A stretch of 20,797 nt of DNA, taken from positions 1 to 20,797 of the forward strand of contig JASLXP010000383.1 in assembly GCA_030740295.1 (NCBI GenBank), given 5' to 3'. The number at the start of each line of letters is the position of its first letter. Position 1 is the stretch's first letter. The position numbers and the translations under genes were made by a program. Below are positions 1 to 7,007 of the stretch, one piece after another. This stretch comes from Planctomycetota bacterium. GTDB lineage: Bacteria; Planctomycetota; PUPC01; JACPCR01. The notes under the pieces are model-generated. The model was given only the letters and a program-made list of their open reading frames with translations. It did no database searches and had not been told where the DNA came from.

Positions 1-370
1 TTTCATTGACACCAAGGCGGGTGACTTCGTAATCCTCTTCCTGGAGCTTTTCGCACAGGCTTTTTACTGAGAGATGTTCGACCGCGCTGGTGACGATGTG
101 CCGCTTGTCCGGATTGGCGTTCAGGATGCCGAGTATTCCGAGATGGCAGCTTTCCGTACCGCCGCTGGTAAAGATGATCTCGCGAGGCGGGACCGAAAGG
201 CAGGCGGCTGCCTGTTCGCGGGCATCTTCGATCAGTTTGCGTGCGATGCGTCCCGGATAGTGCAGGCTCGACGGGTTGGCGAACGCCTGCTGTTGGACAT
301 CACTCATCAGGTCGGCCACTTCCGCGCCGGCCTGCGTGGTCGCGTTATTGTCGACGTATATGAAGTCCAT
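1..370 (-). CDS. Cysteine desulfurase (NifS/IscS family), N-terminal part, cut by left edge
   Basis: This is a PLP-dependent enzyme that removes sulfur from L-cysteine as an enzyme-bound persulfide for Fe-S cluster, thiamine or tRNA sulfur chemistry. The visible 123 residues begin MDFIYVDNNATT, the hallmark N-terminus of the family. They continue with FANPSSLHYPG (about 30-40), IIFTSGGTES (65-74) and a VEH motif with the cofactor-stacking His at 99. The PLP lysine and the mobile cysteine lie beyond the edge, so catalytic competence cannot be judged. The ATG at 370 shares one base with the kinase stop codon (TGATG), and a GAGG precedes it by a few bases inside the kinase gene, so the two are probably translationally coupled. 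Residues 74-76 read SCH where IscS/NifS usually have SNN or SDN, a mild divergence. SufS-type is less likely given the N-terminal motif. Confidence 0.9.
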   Translation of the reverse strand, partial: MDFIYVDNNATTQAGAEVADLMSDVQQQAFANPSSLHYPGRIARKLIEDAREQAAACLSVPPREIIFTSGGTESCHLGILGILNANPDKRHIVTSAVEHLSVKSLCEKLQEEDYEVTRLGVNE

Positions 371-3300
371 CATTCCTCTTCGCCGGCTTCGGCCATCTTT
401 TTGGTGATGGCTTGGAAATTCGCCATAGCTTCCACCCCGCCCATGGCCCGGTTGTAGATGGCAAATCCGATGAAGCGGCCGCCCCATTCTCTGGGTTCTT
501 TGAACTCATCGCCGAGGATGAAATGGTATTCACCCCAAGTGCTGAAATCCCCCTGAAATCTCCTGGTTTCCAATTTCGTTACCCCATTCAGCCAGCACAC
601 CAGTCTGTTCTGGCTGTAGGACACGATGATGTGGCAGAACTTGTGTGGCGGTATGGGGCAGAGGGTCATTTCAGTGCCGTTCCCTTTCGACCCACTTTTC
701 GAAGCACGCAGACGGAGTATCAGGTTTGCACTGCTCTGGCCAAGTGTGAAGTTTCTTGTACTGCCATCTAACGAGAAAGAGATGATTCGGGCCGGTCCGG
801 TCTGTTTCAGGTCGTTCGGCATAAAGATGCCTTCGATAGTCAGGGCTCCCGTCTTGGCGCAGGCCTCGAGGAGCAGTTCGTTCACCTGCGGGGCTGTGAA
901 AGCTCCGTTGGTTACTTGAAGAAGCCCGTCCTCCTGAATGATCGCTTCGCCCCTTGCGGTGAGTTCTGTGAACCAGACCTTTTCTGTCTGTCCGCCGCTC
1001 TGATGTGGTTTCGCCAGCCAGCCAGTGACCAGGCCGGCATCGGATTTCGGCCAGCGCGTGAATGACTCGAGTATCTTCTCGATCTGTTCCTTCCTGGCCT
1101 GGACGTAGTAGGTCTTGCCAAAGTTCTTTAGGAGCGACTCGAACTCAGACTCGGCCGAAGCGCGGCCCCTCTGCAAGTTTCTGCTGGCCCACAAATAGAA
1201 ACTCCTTGCCTTGCGTTCATTCTCCGCTCTTTCTCTTCGAGTCAGGAGGTCTTCCAGGTGCGTAACCTCGCCCCCCTTCCGAAGGGCGGCGGCGATGTGT
1301 TTGCGAGTGGTGGTATTACGGGATTTTTCGCTGTAAAAGCTCAGAAGTGCACGGACTATGTCTGCTTGAGGCTTTGTCTTGTCCAGGGTCCGCTGCGCAA
1401 GCCTGAGCTTCTCAGTATCGCTCAACCGGTCCAGGCTTTTAGGAAGCACGATCCCTTCCTTGGACTTGATCAGAACTTTGCCGTTCTCGACTCCTTCGAA
1501 TGTTCCCTTCAGGTTTCCCAGAATGATGAATTTTCCCTTCTTGTAGGTAAGCAGGCCTTCCTCCACTTTGCTGAAAAGGCCAAGCAGGAGATTGATGTCG
1601 TCCTCCTCTTTCTGAAATTCGGCGAGCGTCTCTTCAGTTTTATATCCGAGTTTTGCGCGGGCGTGGAGGGCAAGGGCCTTCTGGTACTCCCTTTTTGTGA
1701 TAAAGGAGGCCAGTCCCATCCAGTGTCTCAGATATGTGCCGCGCTCAGCGAGAACAGCGGCTGCAGACTGGCGTTCGGCCAGGGCTTCTTTGAGCGTGGC
1801 TATGGATTCGTCTGCCCTGGCTTTGATTTCGGCCACGCCGTACGCGGCTGCCTTGGTGTAAAGATCGATCGCTGCCTGAAGTTCGCCCTTGTCCGCGGCA
1901 TCCATGGCCTGGACTTCCAGTTTTTCGAATGCCTTGTTAGCCGCACCTGCGACCTGGGCATTCAGCTCCTCGACCTGTTTATCCCACTTTGCATTTCGCA
2001 GAGCCGTGGGGAACTTTTTCAGTTCGGTCAGGGCCAGGGCGAATTCGGCCCCGTCGAGTGCCTTGTCTACCTGCTCCACAATTTGGGCCAGGACTTTTGA
2101 AGCTTCCGCATCCCACCGTTTCTCGATTTCGGCAATGGACTGCCTGGCAAGCTCCGCGGGTGGCTTTCCTTCAAACAGAGTCAGCACAGCCTGGAATCGT
2201 TCGAGTTGTCCTTCGAGGTCGTCTGGATTCTCCTTCTGAAATTCGAGGGCAGCCTTGACTGGCTCTGGGGTCGATGACGGTTCGGGTCCGACCTCTGGGG
2301 CCGGTTCAGGCGCATCCGCGTTTGCAGCACTGTCTGCATTTGTGCCTGGGTCTCCGCTGGCAACTTCGGGCACAGTTACGGGAACTGTCGTGTCCACGGG
2401 GGGAGGCACTGGAGTTGGTTCCGGTCTGTTCTGGTACATGTAGTAGCCACCGCCGGCCAGGGCAAGCACCGCAATCAAACCGAAGACAGCGGCAGGGCTC
2501 TTTTTCTTCTTCTCTGCCCTTGTCGCCCTCCGCAGCTCGACCGCTTCCCTGAGGCCGGTATATGACTTCGAGGCGCGGGGCTGCTCGCCCTTCATGACCA
2601 GCTCCAGATCTGCGATGAGCTCGGTTGGTGACTCGTATCGTTTGTCGGGCTCTTTCTCCATCATCTTTTCGATGACTTTGGATGTCTCAGGTGAGACGGC
2701 ATCGTTGGCCTCGTCCGCCGGGACGGCCTCTTCACTGATCTGTTGTTGGAGGATGAGGCCGGCCGTCTCGCCTTCGAATGGCTGCTTTCCAACCACCGCG
2801 TGATAAAGCGTGGCGCCGAGCGAGTAGATATCGGAGCGGATATCAAGGGTCGCGCCTTGCGCCTGCTCAGGGCTGATGTAGTCGGGCGTGCCGATAATCG
2901 TGCCTGCCTGGGTGACAGTCGTATCATCGGGTGCTTTGGCCAGGCCAAAGTCTGCAAGCTTTGGGATGCCGTCGTTGTTGAGGAGGATGTTGTCCGGCTT
3001 GATGTCGCGATGGATGAGCCCGTTCTTGTGGGCGTGTTCCAGCCCGTGCGCGATGTAATAGATAATCTCGAGGGCGCGCCTTTCATCGAGGAAGCCCTGC
3101 CGCTTGATTGCGGCCTTCATGGTCTCGCCTTCGACCAGCTCCATTGCGAAATAGAAGTATCCCTCGGCCTGGCCCACGTCGATCGCGGAGACGATATTGG
3201 CGTGATTGAGCTTACCCGCGGATTGCGCCTCGCGGAGAAACCGTTTTGTAAAAATCTGATTCTTGGAAAGCTTTGGAGACAGGACCTTCAGCGCGACCCA

Positions 3301-3432
3301 GCGATCTGTTGAGATCTGCTTTGCTTTGAACACAAGACCCATCCCGCCTTTTCCGATTCTATCGTCAAGCTGGTATCCGCCGATCTTCTTGACTCTGTTA
3401 TCAGGCTTCGGCACTTGAGGGCTCGTGGGCAA
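370..3432 (-). CDS. Transmembrane Ser/Thr protein kinase with C-terminal LamG-like domain
   Basis: The protein has about 1020 residues. Residues 20-285 are a Hanks-type kinase: glycine loop GKGGMG (28-32), VALK lysine K49, catalytic HRDIKPDN (141-148), DFG (161-163) and activation segment GTPDYISPEQ (181-190). All key residues are present, so it should be active. A Lys-rich stretch and one transmembrane helix (about 313-333) follow, then a Pro/Ala/Glu-rich linker. Next come some 450 mostly helical, charged residues that may hold TPR-like or coiled-coil segments. A concanavalin A/LamG-like domain lies at about 850-1005 and contains WLNGV and GRFIGFAIYNRA strands. The topology would put the kinase in the cytoplasm and LamG outside, as in sensor kinases. 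The start is uncertain: the longest frame uses TTG at 3432 just after an in-frame stop, and GTG at 3414 is an alternative. No good Shine-Dalgarno supports either. The substrate and ligand are unknown. Confidence 0.9.
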   Translation of the reverse strand: MPTSPQVPKPDNRVKKIGGYQLDDRIGKGGMGLVFKAKQISTDRWVALKVLSPKLSKNQIFTKRFLREAQSAGKLNHANIVSAIDVGQAEGYFYFAMELVEGETMKAAIKRQGFLDERRALEIIYYIAHGLEHAHKNGLIHRDIKPDNILLNNDGIPKLADFGLAKAPDDTTVTQAGTIIGTPDYISPEQAQGATLDIRSDIYSLGATLYHAVVGKQPFEGETAGLILQQQISEEAVPADEANDAVSPETSKVIEKMMEKEPDKRYESPTELIADLELVMKGEQPRASKSYTGLREAVELRRATRAEKKKKSPAAVFGLIAVLALAGGGYYMYQNRPEPTPVPPPVDTTVPVTVPEVASGDPGTNADSAANADAPEPAPEVGPEPSSTPEPVKAALEFQKENPDDLEGQLERFQAVLTLFEGKPPAELARQSIAEIEKRWDAEASKVLAQIVEQVDKALDGAEFALALTELKKFPTALRNAKWDKQVEELNAQVAGAANKAFEKLEVQAMDAADKGELQAAIDLYTKAAAYGVAEIKARADESIATLKEALAERQSAAAVLAERGTYLRHWMGLASFITKREYQKALALHARAKLGYKTEETLAEFQKEEDDINLLLGLFSKVEEGLLTYKKGKFIILGNLKGTFEGVENGKVLIKSKEGIVLPKSLDRLSDTEKLRLAQRTLDKTKPQADIVRALLSFYSEKSRNTTTRKHIAAALRKGGEVTHLEDLLTRRERAENERKARSFYLWASRNLQRGRASAESEFESLLKNFGKTYYVQARKEQIEKILESFTRWPKSDAGLVTGWLAKPHQSGGQTEKVWFTELTARGEAIIQEDGLLQVTNGAFTAPQVNELLLEACAKTGALTIEGIFMPNDLKQTGPARIISFSLDGSTRNFTLGQSSANLILRLRASKSGSKGNGTEMTLCPIPPHKFCHIIVSYSQNRLVCWLNGVTKLETRRFQGDFSTWGEYHFILGDEFKEPREWGGRFIGFAIYNRAMGGVEAMANFQAITKKMAEAGEEE

Positions 3433-3458
3433 CGGGTGGGATGTTTTAGATCCTCAGG

Positions 3459-3486
3459 ATTATATTCGCCAATACAGCAAAGCTAA
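3459..3486 (-). promoter_or_regulatory. Candidate sigma70-type promoter of the kinase gene
   Basis: Read on the minus strand, a perfect TATAAT (3464-3459) lies 16 bases downstream of a weak -35-like TTAGCT (3486-3481). Transcription would begin near 3452, giving a leader of only about 20 bases before the TTG at 3432. The -10 box is convincing and the -35 is poor. Confidence 0.4.
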
Positions 3487-3517
3487 CCTTCCGCATCCAG
3501 GCCACTGTTACTAAGGG

Positions 3518-3543
3518 CAAGCGGATTCGAGGACAAGCGGATT
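3518..3543. repeat. 10-bp direct repeat upstream of the kinase promoter
   Basis: CAAGCGGATT occurs at 3518-3527 and again at 3534-3543, 16 bases apart on the same strand. It sits in the region between the oxidase operon terminator and the kinase -35, about 65-90 bases upstream of the presumed kinase start point. It could be a regulator site. One such close 10-mer pair is expected by chance in a window this size, so the significance is low. Confidence 0.3.
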
Positions 3544-3598
3544 GACGGCAGGCGAATGGGGACCTGTCGCGGCGGAGTGGTCAGAGGGATTTAAAAGT

Positions 3599-3624
3599 AA
3601 AAAAGACGGCGCCTGGCCGTCTTT
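3599..3624 (-). terminator. Rho-independent terminator of the cytochrome oxidase operon
   Basis: AAAGACGGC (3602-3610) and GCCGTCTTT (3616-3624) form a perfect 9-bp stem around a 5-base loop. On the minus strand the stem is followed by TTTTTTACTTTT, a proper U-run. It begins 20 bases downstream of the ctaF stop codon, so it marks the end of the oxidase operon and separates it from the kinase gene on the same strand. Confidence 0.88.
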
Positions 3625-3643
3625 CTGAGTGTGCTGCCGCCAG

Positions 3644-3952
3644 TCATGGCTGGCTGAGAAGCCCGATGTCCAACAGAGGTGGGGCGAGGACAATAAAGAT
3701 CAGAACCAGCGGGAGCAGCGCTACAAAAATGAAGTACTTATCAATCTTGCCGTCCCAGTAAAGGTGCATGAAAAATAACCCGACCAGCGAGCCCTTGAAG
3801 ATGGCGATCAGGATACCGATGATCAGGTTCATGGCTGTGCCCATGTTCCACATTGAGACAAGCACGGTAAGTACGGTACAGGCCACCAAGGCTATAAAGA
3901 CTTTGCGAAAGATCGGTTTGTGATCGTGGTCGTCGTGATGTTCGTCACTCAT
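3644..3952 (-). CDS. ctaF: Cytochrome c oxidase subunit IV (prokaryotic COX4 family)
   Basis: This small subunit of the aa3-type oxidase has 102 residues and three predicted transmembrane helices (about 17-37, 43-63, 73-94), the usual size and layout for the family. It assists assembly and stability and has no redox centre. The FKGSLVGLFFMHL segment is typical. The N-terminus MSDEHHDDHDHK is rich in His and Asp. The start is fixed by an ATGA overlap: ATG at 3952-3950 overlaps the ctaE TGA at 3951-3949, so translation is coupled to ctaE. The reading frame is open further upstream, inside ctaE, but that extension has no membrane-protein character. It is the last gene before the terminator at 3599-3624. 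Confidence 0.9.
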   Translation of the reverse strand: MSDEHHDDHDHKPIFRKVFIALVACTVLTVLVSMWNMGTAMNLIIGILIAIFKGSLVGLFFMHLYWDGKIDKYFIFVALLPLVLIFIVLAPPLLDIGLLSQP

Positions 3953-5058
3953 GGCAGCAGGTAAAGCATCGGGAAAAGGAAAATCCAGACAAGGTCGACG
4001 ATATGCCAGTAAAGGCCGGTGCACTCAATGGCGCCGTTGTGGTGTTCGTTGAATTTGCCCTTGATTGTCAGCCAGAGCAGGATGCAAAGGGCGATGATGC
4101 CGGCGACAACGTGAAGGCCGTGGAATCCCGTCAGAAGAAAATAAGACCCATAGAATATATTGGTTGATGGGAAAATCTCGTGATTAAACTTGGTGGTGTA
4201 CTCGATGGCTTTGATAACCAGGAAGACACAGGCCAGTGAGATGGTGAAGGACAGGTGGAGCTTCGTCCAGGTCTGGTCTCCACGCTGAATGGCGGCAATA
4301 GCAAGGGCCATCGTGAGAGAGCTGAGAATCAGCGTGATCGTGTTCAATGCTGCGAGGGGCACGCTCAGGCCCCGTGAATCCGGATGGAACACGCTTCTCT
4401 CTACCAGATGGATCTCGCCGTGAAGGAAATGACTGCTGCCTGTCTGCACGTATTTCCGGTTCACCTGGGCCCTGTATTCCTTTCCATTCGCTTCGTCGAT
4501 CATGACCAGACCGTCGCCCAGATGCAGGGCTACTGCCGGTTTGTCGCCGGCCTTTTCTTTTAGCAGGTCTTCGCCGGAATCGTCGTCGAGGACCTCGATG
4601 GTCCGGTAGCCGTGGCCCTCCTCATCTTCGTGGACTTCGCTTAATCTCAGAGTGATGCCTGCGAAGTGGTCTTCGTCCCCTCCAGGTCCGACGCCATCGC
4701 CGTTTGCGAACTCGATGAGCTCATGGAGCTTTGCGCCATTCTGCAGCAGTTCCATGTCCTCGTTTACTTTCTGGCCGAACACAAACACCGCTTCGTGGTG
4801 CTTGGGCTCTTCACCTTTCACCACGCGATTGTCTGTCAGAGAGACCCGGATCACGTCATCGGTGACGTACCGGTGGTGATTGGCGTCCAGGTTATTGATG
4901 TAGGTGTGTTTCCATGCCGGCTTGCTTCCTTCATGCTTATTATGGAGCACGATGTAGGCCGATATGAAGCCGCTGAAGAACATGACTTCCGAACCGAGGA
5001 AGAGCCACATCCCAAATTTGGCCGTCATGTTTTTTCCGGCACTGCCGTGAGCTGTCAT
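3949..5058 (-). CDS. ctaE: Cytochrome c oxidase subunit III with large periplasmic insertion
   Basis: This is subunit III of the heme-copper oxidase, which stabilises subunit I and its proton-uptake path. It has 369 residues, against about 190-210 for a normal five-helix bacterial CtaE. Helix 1 (about 14-38, GMWLFLGSEVMFF) is typical. Helices 2-5 (about 232-369) carry the family signatures IKAIEY, FYGSYFLLTGFHGLHV and GLYWHIVDLVWIFLFP. Between them, residues 42-230 form a non-membrane segment rich in Asp, Glu and His; by my count it has about 37 acidic and 21 basic residues. By the positive-inside rule and family topology the segment is periplasmic. The frame is intact across it, so it is an insertion and not a gene fusion error. 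ATG at 5058 has GGAGAG upstream. It lies 23 bases after ctaB and overlaps ctaF by 4 bases. Confidence 0.93.
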   Translation of the reverse strand: MTAHGSAGKNMTAKFGMWLFLGSEVMFFSGFISAYIVLHNKHEGSKPAWKHTYINNLDANHHRYVTDDVIRVSLTDNRVVKGEEPKHHEAVFVFGQKVNEDMELLQNGAKLHELIEFANGDGVGPGGDEDHFAGITLRLSEVHEDEEGHGYRTIEVLDDDSGEDLLKEKAGDKPAVALHLGDGLVMIDEANGKEYRAQVNRKYVQTGSSHFLHGEIHLVERSVFHPDSRGLSVPLAALNTITLILSSLTMALAIAAIQRGDQTWTKLHLSFTISLACVFLVIKAIEYTTKFNHEIFPSTNIFYGSYFLLTGFHGLHVVAGIIALCILLWLTIKGKFNEHHNGAIECTGLYWHIVDLVWIFLFPMLYLLP

Positions 5059-5081
5059 TTCTCTATTACTCTCCAGTTGCG

Positions 5082-5996
5082 CTACGACACCACGGCGTCC
5101 GCGGTGAGAAATGCTAATAGCAGGGGCAAATAAACAATGGATGCAATGAACAGGCTGCGGGCCCTGTGATTGTCTCTTTTGATGGCGAACAGAATTCCGA
5201 ATGTCAGAAACAGGACGCCCAGACCGAGCGCGCTGTAAAAGTAGAGCGCACCCGCGTTACCGAAGAAGGCCGGTGTAAGGCTGGCAGCGATCAGGCCCAT
5301 GGTCTGCAGGATGACCTGCCTGGCCGTGCTCATTCCTCCGGGATCTTCGACCGGCAGCATGGCATATCCCGCCCTGGCGTAGTCTTCACGATAGCGCCAG
5401 GCGATAGCAAGAAAGTGAGGCAACTGCCACAGGAACAGAATCGAGAAGAGAATCCATGCCTCTGAAGTGATTGCCCGGCCCGAAGCGCTCCATCCAATGA
5501 GGATCGGCAACGCACCGGGAACGGCACCCACGACAGTGCTTACCGATGAAATCTTCTTAAGCGGCGTGTAACAGGTAACGTACGTAACGACGGTGAGCGC
5601 GCCCAGGAATGCAGCAGCAGAATTGCAGAATAATGCGAGATAAACGATGCCGGCAATTGAAACGGCGATTCCGAAATTCTTGACCTCGGCTTCACTTAGC
5701 CGCCCGGTAGGCAGGGGACGGTTTTCCGTGCGTTGCATTCGGGCATCCGAATCGCGCTCCAGAAACATATTCAGCGCGCTTGCACCGCCCGCGGCCAGGG
5801 CTGTGCCCACGAGAAGATGAAATGCAATTGCCAGTTCGGGTGTGCCACCCATTGCCTGGCAAAGCCCCACAAGCGCTGAGAACAGCACCAGCAGCGAGAG
5901 CCTGGGCTTGGTGAGCTCAAGATAATCGCCCAGCGACGCGGCCCTGGGGGCCGTGATCGTTTTTTGAATCTGGGCAATATCAACACTGTCAGCCAT
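5082..5996 (-). CDS. ctaB: Protoheme IX farnesyltransferase (heme O synthase)
   Basis: An integral membrane UbiA-family prenyltransferase of 304 residues that adds a farnesyl group to heme B, giving heme O, the precursor of the heme A used by CtaD. Near the N-terminus is LELTKPRLSLL (26-36). The first prenyl-diphosphate/Mg site is NMFLERDSDARM (76-87, with N76, D82, D84), followed by RPLPTGRL. YTPLKKISSVSTVVGAVPGA comes in the middle, and LPHFLAIAWRYREDYARAGYAMLP is also clearly CtaB. About nine hydrophobic helices are visible. ATG at 5996 gives a full-length protein; no strong Shine-Dalgarno is present. It lies 17 bases downstream of ctaA in the same operon, so both steps of heme A synthesis are co-transcribed with the apoenzyme. 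Confidence 0.95.
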   Translation of the reverse strand: MADSVDIAQIQKTITAPRAASLGDYLELTKPRLSLLVLFSALVGLCQAMGGTPELAIAFHLLVGTALAAGGASALNMFLERDSDARMQRTENRPLPTGRLSEAEVKNFGIAVSIAGIVYLALFCNSAAAFLGALTVVTYVTCYTPLKKISSVSTVVGAVPGALPILIGWSASGRAITSEAWILFSILFLWQLPHFLAIAWRYREDYARAGYAMLPVEDPGGMSTARQVILQTMGLIAASLTPAFFGNAGALYFYSALGLGVLFLTFGILFAIKRDNHRARSLFIASIVYLPLLLAFLTADAVVS

Positions 5997-6013
5997 GTCT
6001 GTCTTTCGATTGT

Positions 6014-6931
6014 TCAGGCGGCTGCGATTGCGCCGTGATTCTTTTCACGATGCGCATCCACCTCGAGGGCAAAAACCAATGAAGCGGCCAGCAGCAGTGC
6101 CCCCACGGCTACATGGCCGACGATAACCGCCAGATGCAGATTGGCGGCGTTAATAGATCTGTGGAATCCCGTCCTGAGGATAAGAAAAGTTCCAATTCCC
6201 AAACCAATCTGCAACAGGAGCAGAAAGAGCTGGATGAGTGCAGGACGAAAGATCCCGGCAATATCTTTGTGCCTGAGTGCGAGCCCGAAATTCGTAAACA
6301 CGAGACCGGCAACCACACAGGCAAAACCGATATGGAGCATCAGCCCGGTTCCGGTGTGCCTCATGACAGCACCGAGGATGAGCTGAAAAAAAACCGCTCC
6401 AATAACGGTGACGGAAACTGTTGGCAGCAGGCTGTTGAATGGCAGTCTGTGTTCTACCTTCCCCCACCATTTCGAAGTGAAGAAAGAGATGGCAACGACC
6501 ACACAGAAAAATGATTGCGCAAGGCAGGCATGGACGATGGCAAAGAATCCAGGCAATGACTGATCCTGAATCAGCCGCACCCGCATCCCACCCAGGATGC
6601 CTTGAATGACCACGGCGATGAGCGCGAACAGTCCGAGTTTTTTCAGCCAATTTCTGAGGTCTGTCCGCCAGAGCCAGCCTGCGAGAACTAAAGTCAGCAT
6701 TCCTACAAGTGTGGCCACGAGGCGGTGTCCCTGCTCGATCTTTATGCCCGCAATCATCGGTGGGAAAATGCGGTCACGAAATGCGAGCGAGATGGGAATA
6801 AACCACCAGTCCGGCACAGCATCGCCGGCATCGGTCGTAGTAACCAGTCCGCCGGCAACGAGCAGAACCAGAGTGACAAAGGCCGTGAAAACTGCAAAGC
6901 CATGCAGCCAACGGTTATATCGAGTTTCCAT
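6014..6931 (-). CDS. ctaA: Heme A synthase (COX15/CtaA family)
   Basis: An eight-helix membrane enzyme of 305 residues that oxidises the C8 methyl of heme O to the formyl group of heme A. Conserved histidines in the expected helices are H69 (EQGHRLVATLVG), H134 (IVHACLAQ), H192 and H200 (MRHTGTGLMLH), and H266/H273 (NLHLAVIVGH). These fit the duplicated four-helix heme-binding plan of the family. The N-terminal helix ends GGLVTTTDAGDAVPDW, a typical CtaA motif. I do not see the paired extracellular cysteines of the Bacillus enzymes. ATG at 6931 is the natural start; the Shine-Dalgarno is weak. It stands between ctaD (77-base gap holding a hairpin) and ctaB, an internal position for ctaA that is not the Bacillus arrangement. 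Confidence 0.94.
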   Translation of the reverse strand: METRYNRWLHGFAVFTAFVTLVLLVAGGLVTTTDAGDAVPDWWFIPISLAFRDRIFPPMIAGIKIEQGHRLVATLVGMLTLVLAGWLWRTDLRNWLKKLGLFALIAVVIQGILGGMRVRLIQDQSLPGFFAIVHACLAQSFFCVVVAISFFTSKWWGKVEHRLPFNSLLPTVSVTVIGAVFFQLILGAVMRHTGTGLMLHIGFACVVAGLVFTNFGLALRHKDIAGIFRPALIQLFLLLLQIGLGIGTFLILRTGFHRSINAANLHLAVIVGHVAVGALLLAASLVFALEVDAHREKNHGAIAAA

Positions 6932-6961
6932 AGAGCAATTTCAAAGTGGTCTCACAGCAAC

Positions 6962-6990
6962 CGTAGGTGGAGTCTCCGACTCCAGCTACG
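6962..6990. repeat. Intergenic hairpin between ctaD and ctaA
   Basis: CGTAGGTGGAGTC (6962-6974) pairs with GACTCCAGCTACG (6978-6990): a 13-bp stem with a single G/G mismatch and a 3-base loop. There is no U-run on either strand, so it is not a classic terminator. In the middle of an operon it could be a dispersed REP-like repeat or an mRNA-stabilising or processing hairpin. Its outer ends (GTAG...CTACG) match those of the larger hairpin at 16126-16197. Confidence 0.7.
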
Positions 6991-7007
6991 ATCATCTTCG
7001 CACCACG

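Noticed and set aside
1258..2100. 280-codon plus-strand frame inside the kinase gene
   Set aside because: It is antisense to the helical region of the kinase, which has clear coding character, and has no recognisable domain.
3953..4024. 24-codon N-terminal extension of CtaF
   Set aside because: It lies fully inside ctaE in another frame, is Pro/Arg-rich, and the ATGA overlap start at 3952 gives the normal family length.
4666..5133. 155-codon plus-strand frame opposite the CtaE insertion
   Set aside because: I considered whether the CtaE insert was instead a gene on the other strand. The CtaE frame is continuous with family motifs on both sides, and the plus-strand product has no protein-like pattern.
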